From Maylandia zebra (taxonomy: Eukaryota > Chordata > Actinopteri > Cichliformes > Cichlidae): a stretch of DNA of 64,000 nucleotides. A program made the translations under genes and the position numbers. Location of the stretch: positions 9,784,840 to 9,848,839 of the forward strand of contig NC_135183.1 in assembly GCF_041146795.1 (NCBI RefSeq), read 5' to 3'. Below the pieces are notes generated by a model, which saw only the letters and a list, made by a program, of their open reading frames with translations, was not told the origin of the DNA and did not search any database. Positions 37,891 to 50,700 of the stretch are shown in pieces; the stretch's first letter is position 1, and every line of letters starts with the position of its first letter.

Positions 37891-38071
37891 AGCGAATAAA
37901 GATCTTACAAGTGTTAAGGACGACAGCCAAAGTGCTAGTTAAAGTTGGTTTCCAATTACAATTCAGTTATGTTTTTTTCACTTCCTAGTTCAGAAATAAC
38001 TTAAAATATGTCTGATCCGACAGGATTTGTGTTACTTTTTTTTAAAATAATATTTTTTGCAGGGAAAAATT

Positions 38072-38143
38072 TGCCGTGACCCGGATTCGAACCGGGGTTG
38101 CTGCGGCCACAACGCAGAGTACTAACCACTATACGATCACGGC
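38072..38143 (-). tRNA. tRNA-His (GTG)
   Basis: On the minus strand the 72-nt sequence has acceptor arms GCCGTGA and TCACGGC pairing over seven bases, with discriminator A (38072). It has a D-loop A box (TATAGTGGTTAG), anticodon loop TTGTGGC with GTG, and a T-arm B box GGTTCGAATCC. No intron. It is essentially the vertebrate tRNA-His sequence, so it should be functional, transcribed by RNA polymerase III from its internal A and B boxes. It lies 595 bp upstream of the ASPM start codon, transcribed away from ASPM. Confidence 0.97.
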
Positions 38144-38450
38144 GAGCTATCCGTGGGATGAGAAGCACGAGTCGTTGACAGAACCCCTATGCTCGCATAG
38201 TGGTGAAACACTAAAATCCTATTAATTATGGCCAATACGGGACCAACAGAAAAGTCATTTAGAAATTCGAATTACAGTTTTTATCAGACTTTGCTGAGCG
38301 AGCAGCAAGTTACTTCTAAAACGGTGAGAGACACGTTTGCGGTCTGTTTGCTTATGGCTCTACTTTCTTCACGTAGTAGAGTGGACATATTTTCTGTGCC
38401 TCGTGGTGTGGGCGTAGCCTACGGCGTTTTAAAAACGTATTCGCTTGCTG

Positions 38451-38566
38451 ATTGGTCAACCGTCGTGTATTCATACGGATTCAATGCATTCTCTTTACCC
38501 ATTGGTTACGGGGTCGTTATCTCTCGTTTATCATTGGTTCAATAAACAAGACGTCCGAATTTCAAA
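38451..38566 (+). promoter_or_regulatory. ASPM promoter: three inverted CCAAT boxes and a CHR-like element
   Basis: ATTGG (inverted CCAAT) occurs at 38451-38455, 38501-38505 and 38533-38537, followed by TTCAAA (inverted TTTGAA) at 38561-38566, 172 nt before the ATG. Multiple NF-Y sites followed about 25-35 bp later by a CHR is the established layout of late cell-cycle promoters, and ASPM is a G2/M gene. Three boxes in 87 bp is more than chance predicts. Factor binding is inferred. Confidence 0.6.
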
Positions 38567-38737
38567 CTAGATTGTCTGTCAGTGTGTTGTCGAAGGAAGC
38601 GAGAGTGAACGTTTGCTAGCTAACAAGTGTTGGGTCTAAACGGCCATTTGGAAACAGTTAACATGTAATTAATGTTAACTAAGCTGTTTTTTTCTAATTC
38701 ATTTTATAAGCTACAAGATTGACTTTATTAATTACAA

Positions 38738-41700
38738 ATGGCACAAGGCGTACATTCGGGACAGAGAGGATTTTTGGACTTCAGTCCAACAAGGAGAGAC
38801 TACACAGACAAAGAGAACGATGTTCCTGTCCTGAGTTTGATCCAGTTTTCAAAGGCTCCTTTCGTAACCTTTGGGTCGGTTAAGCTGGGTACCTCCAAGT
38901 CGGCTGTTCTGAGGATTGAGAACCCTACAGAGTATGCTGCAGCGGAGGTTTCTGTTGATAAGATCCCCTCAAGTAAAGGCTTTTCAGTGGACTGCAGCAC
39001 GTTCAAAATCCAGGTATGTTTTAGCTTATACAGAAAATACACGAGTACCCATTCACACACCAGATTCCAAAATCCACGGGGATTTTCATATCATTAAATA
39101 CACTCTTAAAGATTTCTGTTTATAAGAGTCGGTCCTTGTTTCCAGCCTGGGGGCTCATTCACTCTGGTGGTGACCTGGACGCCAACCGAAGAAGGTGGGA
39201 TCAGAGAGCTAATCGTCTTAAATGCCAGTGGTGTCCTCAAACACCAGGCTGTCCTGCTGGGGAGAGCAGAGGCACCAAAAAGGAAAAAGGTAAGCATCCA
39301 CAGCTTTACACGGAGGCTCTTACAGCTAATGTTACTCTCAGATAGCTGAAGTTTTTTTTTCCGCCTTCACTTTGCAGTATGTCTTGATGAGCAGCTGCCA
39401 AGTAAGAAAGCAGCAGTGAAGACATTATTTATTCCAAAATACACTGTTAATCATCGGAGGTCACATCAGTCACTAAACAGAAGTGAAACCATGTGAAAAG
39501 TAAAACAAAAGCATTTTTAGATCAAGACAAGTTGTTGGATATGAAATATGGTCATTGATCTGTAAATTGTAATGTGCACGTAATGACAGACTCAGTGAAA
39601 ACTGAGATATATTTATATCAGGATGTTCATCATTGTGTTGTGTCTGGCTTCAGCTTTTTTTTTTTTTTTTTTTTAAATTTTAATGTTGCCTATTGTAACA
39701 GTGTTTTTTAACATACATTGCATCCACTGGCCTGTCTCACTTGAGGTTAAGTTAGGCTGTATGTGAATGAATGACTTTAAGCTATTTTAGGTAAAGAATA
39801 TCACATTTGACCTCAAATGAGAAAATGCCTTGCCTTTTTTGTACCAACAGTAAGATACAAAAGTAAGGCTTTTGGTGATATTTGGTGAGTTCAGTGCAGT
39901 TGTGATGTGTGCTTTCAGTAATAACTGATATGACTCTTTAGTCTGATTATTATGAGGCAGTTATAGCCTTAACTGGAGGCCTAGCTTATATGATTTGTTT
40001 TGTAGGCTGCAACTTTACACATCATTGAAAATGTGTGTGTGTGTGTTTTCAGAAGACCTTATGGGACACAATCAAAAGCAAGAGAGAGGGTGAAAAAATG
40101 ACAACACTCAGAAGGAAGGTCGAGCACCCCCCTCTCAAGATGGCTGCCAATAAAACCTTCCAAGTGTCTCGAAATCCACAGTACAAACGAGACAAGCCAC
40201 GCAGCCCGCTCGCTTCACTTAACGAGGGCAAAGGTGCCATAGAGAGGTCCCTAATCAAGCACAGCCCCGCTGGGGATCGCTGCCTGAAATCAGACAAGCA
40301 GAAAGCCTTAAATCTGAGCCAGGAGCAACAGTCTCTGGTCTTGCCAGAAAAGGAGAACGTCCAACAACTTAATAGGAACTCTCCGCTGGTTTTGCTTGTC
40401 CCGGCTGCACAGGTGGTAGACTCTGGTAGCATGTCCGCGAGCCCAGATGTCCTTGCAGGAAAACCTGAAAACAAAGATCTTACCAAAATCCTCAACAGGA
40501 CGCTGTCGCCAATTGGGACGCCAGAGAGGTTTAAGAAGCTCATGCCTTGGATTGAGTCAGAAATCCCACTCCCTGCTACTGCAAAGTCTGCAGCTGCTGC
40601 TGCTGACAGTGAGTTACCTAGAAGCCCCCTCCCGTCTTTGAAAGAGGCCCTGTTTCTCATCGACTCTGATCTGATCGATGTTAACACCAGCCCTCCAGAT
40701 AATAATTCGAGCTGTAACTTTTCAGATTCGCTCGAATCTAACAGTGAAAAACACGGCTGTCGACCTGACACAGATGTCCTCAAAGCGTCATCTGGTAGCC
40801 CTGAGCTGTCAGAGTCCAGCGAGCCCAGACTTACTTTCTTTGTCAGCAAAAAAGCAGAGAAAGTGAGAGAGCTGTGTGTTTCGGAGGCTGATAAACTTCC
40901 TGAAAGGACAAAAAAAGGTTCTTTCACCTCTGCCACAGTGACAAAGGGTAAGGCACCGGTGGAGGCAAATGGTTCAAGTGGAAGGAAAATAAAGAAGTCA
41001 CGACGAAGGCTCCTGCAGAATACGCTGGAGCTGTCTGATGGCAGCTGTCCGTGTGAGTCAGGTCCAGAAAGTCCTAGCCTTCCTGTCATCGACTCGGACA
41101 AAGGAATCAGCCCGTGTGATGACAAACCTCAGGTCCCAGAGTTTATCTTCTCCAGCACCAGCCCGAGGCTCGCTGCCTCACCTGCACCCATCACCTTCCC
41201 TGTCTCCTCCCCTCCACCTGTGGCTCCTTCTCGCTTTTCTTTCTCAGTAACGTCCCCACCTCATTCAGTCCTTGCTCCTGTTGCTTTTACCGTCGCCTCT
41301 CCAACACCTGTGAGCTCATCTTCTCCTCATCATCATGACCTTTTGTCAAAATCTAAAGTGTACGAGCAGCCCCTAGCAGTTTTTACACCTCCTCATGTTC
41401 AGGAAGACTTGTTTCCCGTTAACGTAGTAGCGAAGAGCAAGAAGAGGAAGAGTGAGGAATTTCTGAAAACTGATGGGAAGAGTGAAGATGACAGGAAAAC
41501 CAAGCAGGTAAAAAGGAGCAAGGTAGTTCCTGGGAAAACCGAGCCCTCCCGATCAGTCCAGGAGAGGAGAGGTGCATCACAAAGGCAGAGAACATCAGGT
41601 GAGCCTCCTTCAAGAAGGTTGTTCATGTCTTTGTTGAGTTGGAGGCTGTAGCTTGTGTGTCTGCTGTTTTAGATATGCTTTATACTAACAGCTCTATTAT

Positions 41701-44700
41701 GTTCAGAGAGAGGAGGAATAAAAAAATCTAGACTATATCTCCACAAACTTTAAATCAGCTCCTTTTGAATTGTTTAAGCTACTTATGCTCAACACATTTG
41801 TTTTCTTTTTGTATCACATATTTATTTATTTATTTCACTTTCAATAAAAGGGTTGCTGGTGATAGTGATATATGGCTCATGCCAGTATCGGTTGATGTTG
41901 GTATCAGCCGATGTTGTCCTTGCTGACTGATTATTAGTGGATGTCACTGGCTGATATTTATCTGTCACATCAGTTTTGCAAACTGGCTACAAAACCAGAG
42001 ACAGTTCAGTTGATTTTAAAAAGATTTCATTCCCTAAACAAAGGGCTAAATGACAGACAGAAAAAATTAAATTTAGCCATCCATCATGGGAAGCTGGAGT
42101 TTCTCTCAGTCTGTCACAGGGTTGTAAAATAAAATAAGAACGGAAAAGATATCGTTATTTTAAACTTTGGTGCTGGACTCGGAGCACGGGGTGTTATTTT
42201 CAGGCCGTGTTTGTAATATTGGCAGTTTGAAGGTGAATAACCTGCTGACGGTTAATGTCCTTATATTGTGGATTTATTGAAGTCTGATGCAATTTCTATC
42301 CCTCCCCGTAGGCTCAGTTCGCTCAGTGACCGCATCATCTCTAAGGACTATGAAGTCTGCAGTTCCCGCCCAGGCTAAGCTACCACACTCCAAAGCAGTC
42401 TCACAAGGTATACAGGAATATGTTGAAAAATTCGGGTTAAATAATGCTTATAATCCTTTCTGCACTGTTACAAAAATGGATATTCGTACAACTCAGGGCT
42501 AAAGTTTTAAGTAATAAGTTAGCTTGCATACAAGTCATTTGTACGAGCTAAAAACTCTTTTCCTTGACTTTGGTAGGAAATGTACCATTGGTGGGGAAAA
42601 AACAAAACAGCTTAATTAAAAGGATTGGAAAAGAGTGTGTTTAGCCTATAAAGTGACATGAAGTGCTATCATCTATCTTAATCACTTATCCAGTTCAGGG
42701 TTGCAGGGGATGGACGTAGTCCTGCTGTCACAGGGTGAATGCCAGGCTGACAGGTTGCCAGTCAATCATTTAGCTTTTTCTTATTATGGTTATCAGAGAT
42801 GCTTTGAGTCACTTCATTCAATAAGCATCCTCCTTAAAGAAAATTCACTACTCCATCACAGCCATAAGACCAACACAGATTATTTTGATCTGTGTGAGTC
42901 CAAAGATAAAAGTATGGAGCTGGAAAAGGGCATAATATAACACATATAACATAATATATGTTTAACTGCAGCAAAGAACCAAATACTTCATGTGATTGTG
43001 TGCCAAGAGTGGAACTGTGGTCATTTATGTGGGAGTCAGGAGTCAAAGTGAAGTATGTGAGGGTGGTGCAAGACATGTATGAAGACATGTAGGAATTTCA
43101 GGGTGGCTGAAAGGTATGGTCAGATAGGAGTCTCTTCAACTATCTTTACCCATCACACGACTCACTATGAGCAAGGATTTGGTGACAGTGGGAAGGAAAA
43201 ACTCCCCTTTAACAGGAAGAACTTTAACTCGGCGATCTGCTGCGATTAGTTGAGGGAAGGAAGAAGAGTGAAAGTCAGTGGAAGTGTGATAGAACATACG
43301 TGTGTGTGAATGAAGGATGATACCCTGTTACGACTCATAAAGGGAGCAGCTGATGATGATGAGGATAATGGCGTCAATAACAGTTCCTTCTGTTGTTCAC
43401 AGGTGCTCCATCTCGAAAGGCACCTGGTGCTCCCTCTATGAAGACAGCAAAAGTAATCGCTGTGGCACAGTCGAAGCTGAGCTTTATTAAGCCTGCACAA
43501 ACAGGTGTGTGAACATTGGAAGAATCATAAACACTGTGAAATGAGCTTTGTGATTTGCTTTTATCTTTAATTTGTTTGTTTTTTGTTTTTGTACTATTTT
43601 CTTTCAGCTCTACCCAGACACCCGATGCCGTTTGCTGCCAAGAACATGTTTTACGACGAGAGGTGGATAGAGAAGCAGGAGAGGGGTTTCACATGGTGGA
43701 TCAACTACGTCCTCACCCCAGATGACTTTAAGGTCAACACCGAAGTCGCCAAAGGTAACAGGCAGCAGGCTCAAACATGAGAAGATCATGGTAACACCTT
43801 AAATATCTCTAACCTCTTAAATCTGTACCCTCCTCTTGTGTGTCTCGTGTAGTAAATGCTGTGTCCCTTGCTATGGGCGGTGACGACAAGTATAGTGTGC
43901 CCAAAGCTCCCACCAAAGAGGAGATGTCCTTCAGCACTTACACAGCCAGACGCAAGCTAAATCGCCTCCGTCGCTCCGCCTGCCAGCTGTTCACATCTGA
44001 CGCCATGGTCAAGGCCATTCAGAGGCTCGAACTGGAGGTGGAGGCCCGGCGACTGCTTGTCAGGAAGGACCGCCACCTTTGGAAGGACATAGGTAAGAGT
44101 CCTGCTTAATGAAAGCTCAATGCTCTGAGATTCCTGTCACTAAGGCCTGTTCGTGTCATCTTTCAGGTGAACGTAAAAAAGTCCTCAACTGGCTCCTCTC
44201 GTACAACCCTCTGTGGTTACGGATCGGACTTGAGGTATTCTGACACATGTGTTTTCTTCTAATGTTCAGCGTTTGCCATTTCCAACAATGTTGTTATTAT
44301 TTATTTATTTATTTTTACCCTGAATATTGCTCATCTTCAGACGATCTACGGAGAGCTGATCTCACTGGAAAGCAACAGCGACACCTTGGGCCTGGCTGTG
44401 TTCATCCTCCAGCGACTGCTGTGGAACCCGGACATTGCTGCAGAGTTCAGACACCCCCGAGTGCCCCACCTTTACAAAGATGGTAATTTGAGAGGATGTT
44501 GGGTCAGCGTCAGAGCTAATAGAAATACCAGGAGAGCCGAGACTTTTAGTTTAATTGAATTCAAAGTAATTAAAAATGGGGCATTGTTTGTGTGTTGATC
44601 AGCCCAGGTTTGCTTTTGAATTTCCCACTTGAGCTGTAGCACAAGTCTCGGTTTGCCTTTATCATCACCAGACAGAAACACTTTATTATAGAAAATTAAC

Positions 44701-47700
44701 AACTTGGGCATGAGTGCAACCTTAATTAACCGACTTCTTGTTATTCCTTCGCTGACTCAAACTTTTAATTTCCTTCTAACAACACAACAACAATGACATT
44801 TTGCACTGGAATAGATGTGCTTTATATTATTAGACCGAGAAAAAAAAGAAGTAAAATAGATGAGGAAATGGGCAGCACAACCAAATAAATATAACTAAAT
44901 AATAAATATAGATACAGTGTGCATGATGCTCAATGTTATGCTGCCAGATCTATAACTGTCTGAAATGTGCAGCTGCAGTTGCTTCAGTTGATGTGATGAT
45001 TATTGGATGATCATGATTATTCAAATGTTCCAAACACAAACATAATTGATTAACACTCAGGTGAAAAACAGGATGTTTCACTTTTTCTTTTCCCCTCTTC
45101 ACTTTGAGTAACCGATTACTTTTTGAATGTGATTAGTTCTCATGAGGCTTAAAGATCACTTTGGATTCATTGGATTAATGTCCCAAAACCTCTAATGTTT
45201 TATTCCTAAAATTAATCTGGGAACATAATGCTGAAGAGCCCAAGACAGATGACAGAGCAAAGGATGAAGGAAATACTTTCCTGATTTTGTAGATGTTTGG
45301 AATTCCTTTTTAATCCCACTTGCAATTAAATAATTCAAACAACTTGGGAGTGTAAAGACTACTTTTTAAAACAAGGATATCTTGTGATCAAAATAAGATT
45401 TCCTTTGTAAACTGGAAATTGTCTTGATTGTCACTGTATGAATGCCTGTTTACCTTTTCTCGGTTAGGCCACGAGGAGGCGCTGTCCCGCTTCACTTTGA
45501 AGAAGCTGCTGCTGCTCGTGTGTTTCCTGGACAAAGCCAAAGAGTCCCGGCTCATTGAACACGACCCCTGTCTGTTCTGTGTTGATGCTGAGTTCAAGGT
45601 ACGCCAGAGACACAATGTGTCACCAACAAACATTTGTGGAAAATTACAATTTTTGTACATTGAATAAAAGCTTAAGATAGTTACTCTTTTCTTGGTATTG
45701 AATGGGAGAGCATATGATGTCATTGTGCTTTTGGAATGATGATAAAGAAAAAAAAGCTTAAATAGGTTAAAAAGATGAGTCTTGAACTGCTTTTTGAGTA
45801 TACTGAGCTCATGGATCAAAGAATCGAGGAGAGAGATTTCAAGAGTAAGGGTCACGATTGCAAAGGCTCAGTTAGCTTTAGTTAGTTTTTCTTCTAGATT
45901 TAGGGATGGATAATAAGCTCTGATCAGGCGCCCCAAGAGTCCTGGTGAAAAGTTAATCTCTGTACAGATATGCTTCACCATGAAGAGGCCTGAAGATAAA
46001 AACTAGAGGTTTGAATTGAATTCGAAATTTAATGGGGAGCCAGCACAGTGAGATCTGCAGAGGTGTGACGTTAGAGGTCTCGAAGGATGTGGTAACGAGC
46101 CTCGCAGCAGCATTTTGCACAAGCTGGAGACGATCCAGGGAGGTTTTACTGAGGGAGGCGAAGAGTGACTGAAATAAAAGCATGAAAAACAGTTTCCCCT
46201 CTTCTGGTCTTTTTGGCTTGTGTTAACCTCTGTCGTGCTATGTACTGCTCAATTTTTTACATTTTTATTTAACAGGCAAGTAAAGACCTGCTGCTGGCCT
46301 TCTCAAGGGACTTCCTGAGCGGAGAGGGGATCCTCCCGCGGCACCTCAGCTACCTCGGGTTACCCGTCTCCCACGTTCAGACGCCCCTGGACGAGTTCGA
46401 CTTCGCTGTGAAGAATTTGGCAGTTGACTTAAAATGTGGCGTTCGTCTAGTGTGAGTGTGTCGGCATGAATTTTAATGCGATGCTCGGATCCCAGATGCG
46501 TGTGTGCTTCTCTCAGAGGTCAGGCTCAGATAGGCAAGGGAATTGGGAGCTAAGGACTCTCAGACAAGGCGGTTTCAGACAGGGGATTTCCTTCCTTGAT
46601 TTCTCACTGAAGGATTGGCTCTTAGACAGCCCTGACAGTGGTTCAGTTTGTGTCTGTGAGTCTGTTAAATAAATTTTTTTTTTCTTCAGAGCAAATCTTT
46701 GACTCCATTTTATTTGTGTCAGGTTCCCTACAGGTTATGATGCAATTTAATGTTACATATTTTTCTGTTTTGTAATTACATGGGTATTTTTTTTTTTTTT
46801 TTTTTAAATATCCTGTATTTCAAGTGGGTATGTTGCCCCTAATGTTGTCCTGTACTCTGATTGGCCAACATGTAGTTAGGGTTATAACAGCATTTAATTA
46901 AATGTATTTAAAGAATTCAAATTGACATGAGCCAGATTTAAATTGGCAAAAGCTGGATTTGACCTTGACTAGCCCTGTATGTGTGGATCAGGTTCTCATT
47001 AGATACTCATTTATGTTCAGCTGCTGCTGCTGTGGGATTTAAATGTGTGACATAAACATTTCATTGCATGACAAATCAGTTGAAGCGATGATGATGATGA
47101 TGATGGAAGCTAAGGATCATCTTTTTGCTTTAGGAGAGTGATGGAGCTCCTTGTCCAGGACTGGACTTTATCTGTGAAGCTCCGCCTCCCGGCCATCAGC
47201 CGCCTGCAGAAGGTCCACAACGTCGATGTCGCTCTACAAGTTCTCAAAAGCAAAGGGATCGACCTGAAGGACGAACGTGGTAATTAATCAATTTCTGAAA
47301 ATCAAATTTGTATATACTGTTTAAGATATGAACATATTCGTTGTGTTTTATATTCAGACACTTTCTTTGGAAATCTCACTGCTATAGTTTTGCCTTGAGT
47401 GTAAACAAGTTCTATATCACCTTGTAGTCTGCTGACTTTCTTTCTTACTAAACTTTATTGAGCTTACATGAAAAGAAAATTCAGAACTTTGCTTTGATGG
47501 TATTTAAATGTTTTGTTTTTATTTTCAGGCTCAACCATTGATTCAAGAGACATTGTGGATGGACACAGAGAAAAGACGCTGAGCCTGCTGTGGAAAATCA
47601 TCTTTGCATTTCATGTGTGTATGCCTTTGTTTCCCCCATTTGAGAACCCCCATCCCAATAAGTGAAGAGAGTTGATTGATATGGTGTTACTGCATCATAT

Positions 47701-50700
47701 GTTCAGGTGGAGGTGATTCTGAATGAGGATCAGCTCAAGCAGGAGATTGGCTTTCTGAAGAAAACCCTGAGGACTAAACGGAGGCTAGCATCTCTGAAGG
47801 CCGATCGGGGTCTTCGGCAGACGCCTGCAAAAACCAGAGTCCCGTACGAACATGGCAGCACCAAAGTTACCCTGCTTATGGACTGGGTCCGTTCCGTTTG
47901 TGACTTTTACAACCTGCAGGTGAGACTAAATAGTTTAATTTTAGCTAAGAAACCAAAGAAAATAGTTTCACATTCAGAATTAAACTGATTTAATTGAGGC
48001 TTGTTTAAGTTTTATCTCTTTTACTGGTTGCTTTTACACTTTGCCCACTAACTACATTTTTTTTTTTTTTTAACTTGAGGTTGATGCACACTAAATAAAA
48101 CGTTACCTTGATCTTACAAAGCTGTAATACAGTAGATTTTGGTCATTGTTTTGTGTCGCTTTTAGATTATATCTACACACTTTTCCTCATTGCTTATCAT
48201 CTTCATCTTTTTATAATCTTTGCAGCTTCTTGTTTGCATTTTTTTTATAAAGAAAATAAATAAATAAATTATCTACTTTAGGCTACTAAATCTCAGTTTA
48301 TTTGCAATGCATGTATTCTAACTCCTTTGCAAAGACCGCATCATGATTTAGACACAGATTTTAAGAACATGGAAGATAACCTTGTGCATTCACGTGACTT
48401 ACTTTATACAATGTTACAAAGATATATTTTCACCCAGGCAGTGTAGGCGTTTACCCATTTCAATGTGCGTTGTAGGCAAGTTATCCAAACAAGGATACAT
48501 TTAGCTGAACCATGGAATTCGTGGTGGGCTACATTGCTAGAGCACCCAAAACCCGCAAATTTTGGATGTGGTTGAAAAACGCCTTTCAATGTCTATTTTT
48601 TTTTTTTTCTAGCTTAAACCCTAAATATGCTTTTCGGTGGCATCTCAGGGCTTTCAGAAGAACAAAACGAAACAACACTGTAAATATAAATGATATTTGT
48701 GTGATGCAAAATGACAGGTTTGTTGGTTTTTGCTGACCTTTGGAATTATCATATTTGCCACAAAACGCAACCTTGACATTGTAATATATAGATATAGAGA
48801 GAGAAATTTTCAGAAAACTCTAGTTGGAAACGATAAATAAAGTCTCTCTCTGCCTGTGTGTGTGCAGGTGGAGAACTTCACCGTGACGTTCTCGGATGGC
48901 CGCGTCCTGTGCTACCTTATCCACCACTACCACCCGGGTCTCCTGCCAGAAGCGTCTGTCAGTCACCGCACCACTCAGACTGTCGAGTGCTCACCAAGAG
49001 GCCGACTGGAGCTCAGCTGCTCAGCCAGCGACTCCGACAGCTCCTTTGAGTCCCTGCCCACAGGCCCAAACGGTATGTCAGCTGTGTGCTGCAACCTTAG
49101 TGCAACCATCTGTGCCGGGGGGGATTTAAAGAGGAAAAAAAAAAGTTCACTTGGATGTTTGTACCTCAGACATTTGTAGTCTGTCAGAACATGAAAACGG
49201 TGAATATGAAAGGAACTCTGAATTATTAAAAAAAAAAAAAAGAAGAAGAAAAAAAAAAGAAATGTAACAAATAAATAACACAGTACGTTTATTACATTAC
49301 ATCTTAATTTTTAAATTTTTTTTAAGTCACGGTTACCTCAGCTTCGTGATGTCATAACATCAAAATACATACACAATACAAAAGAGAGTTGTTACTGACA
49401 GTATCTATTTATTCGCCAACAGGACCTGATTCTCCATCGCTGGAGTTTAAAGAGCTACTGAAGAACGAGAAAAGCAACTTCAAACTGGTCAACAGTGCGG
49501 TGTCTTTTCTGGGCGGTGTGCCCGCTATGATCAACCCGGCCGACATGTCCAACACTATCCCCAATGAGAAGGTGAGACCAGGTGGGAGGTGTGTCATAGC
49601 TTGCAGGAACACAGAACATTGTTTTTGGTGAAATTCATAACAACTGATTATTAATCCACATTCAGTGTGTTTTATATGTACTTAACAAAGAGAAACACAT
49701 TCCCAACACTACACTAAGCTTATTCCCCCGCTAATTCCCTGCCTGCAGTCTTGTGCTACAGATGTATAAATGATCATGTGTAAAAACAATAATACAAATG
49801 TAGCTTTCTGATTCAGTAGCTCTGTGACAGATGTTGGCTTTTAAATGAATTAAGCTCACTTTACAGGAGTTGGCTGACTTTGTGGCTGCCTCACCCATGT
49901 AACCTGACTAAATTTCCGCCCTCATGAGGACAAACTCTCTTGCAATCATTTGTCTTTAAAATCTCAGGATTTGGTAAAATAAGGCTTTTAACGCCTCAAT
50001 TGTAAAGATATTTAATGTACCAAAATGTGAGAGAGAATGCAGCACTGTCTTCATCCACGTAAACTGACTTGCAGGTGGTGATGTCGTACTTGTCCTTCCT
50101 GTGCGCTCGCCTGTTGGACCTACGGGACGAAACCAGAGCTGCGCGGGTCATACAGGGAGCCTGGAGGAAATACAAGCTCAAGAAAGATTTAGAACTCTAC
50201 AAGGTTTGTGGTTTTTACTTATTTATCATTTAAATTAAACTCACAGTTAAGTCAAGTGTTAATGAGACCCTTTAGCCCTTTATGTCTGATACTGGCCTAA
50301 TATTGGTCATGGGTAACTATGGGTGTTTGAGGTGTACTTGTCAATAAATGAACCTTGAAGACGTTGGTGGATGTAAGTCACACGTTAAAGGATCGTTAAC
50401 TCTACACCCATCATGTTTGCAGACTGATACGCTTACAAAATGCTACCAAAAAAGTAACCTCTGTAGAGAAGGTTATAATGTGTTTAATGTAGAGCTGGGC
50501 GATAGAACGATAACGATATGTATCGCGATATAACTTTTACTCGATAGAGAAATTAAGCTATCGCGATAGACTTCGCCGCTCTTGTCCTCTAAAAAAAAAA
50601 AAAAAAAAAAAGGTCAGCCAATCCAAATTAAGTAGCGCAGAGCCGAACCAATGACAGCCGCAGCGTCACGTCGCGTGACTTGTAACGTACAGCACAAGTG

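Noticed and set aside
40049..41125. Minus-strand 358-codon open frame
   Set aside because: It is antisense to ASPM exon 3, a long Ser/Pro-rich exon whose composition keeps the opposite strand open. It has no recognisable domain.
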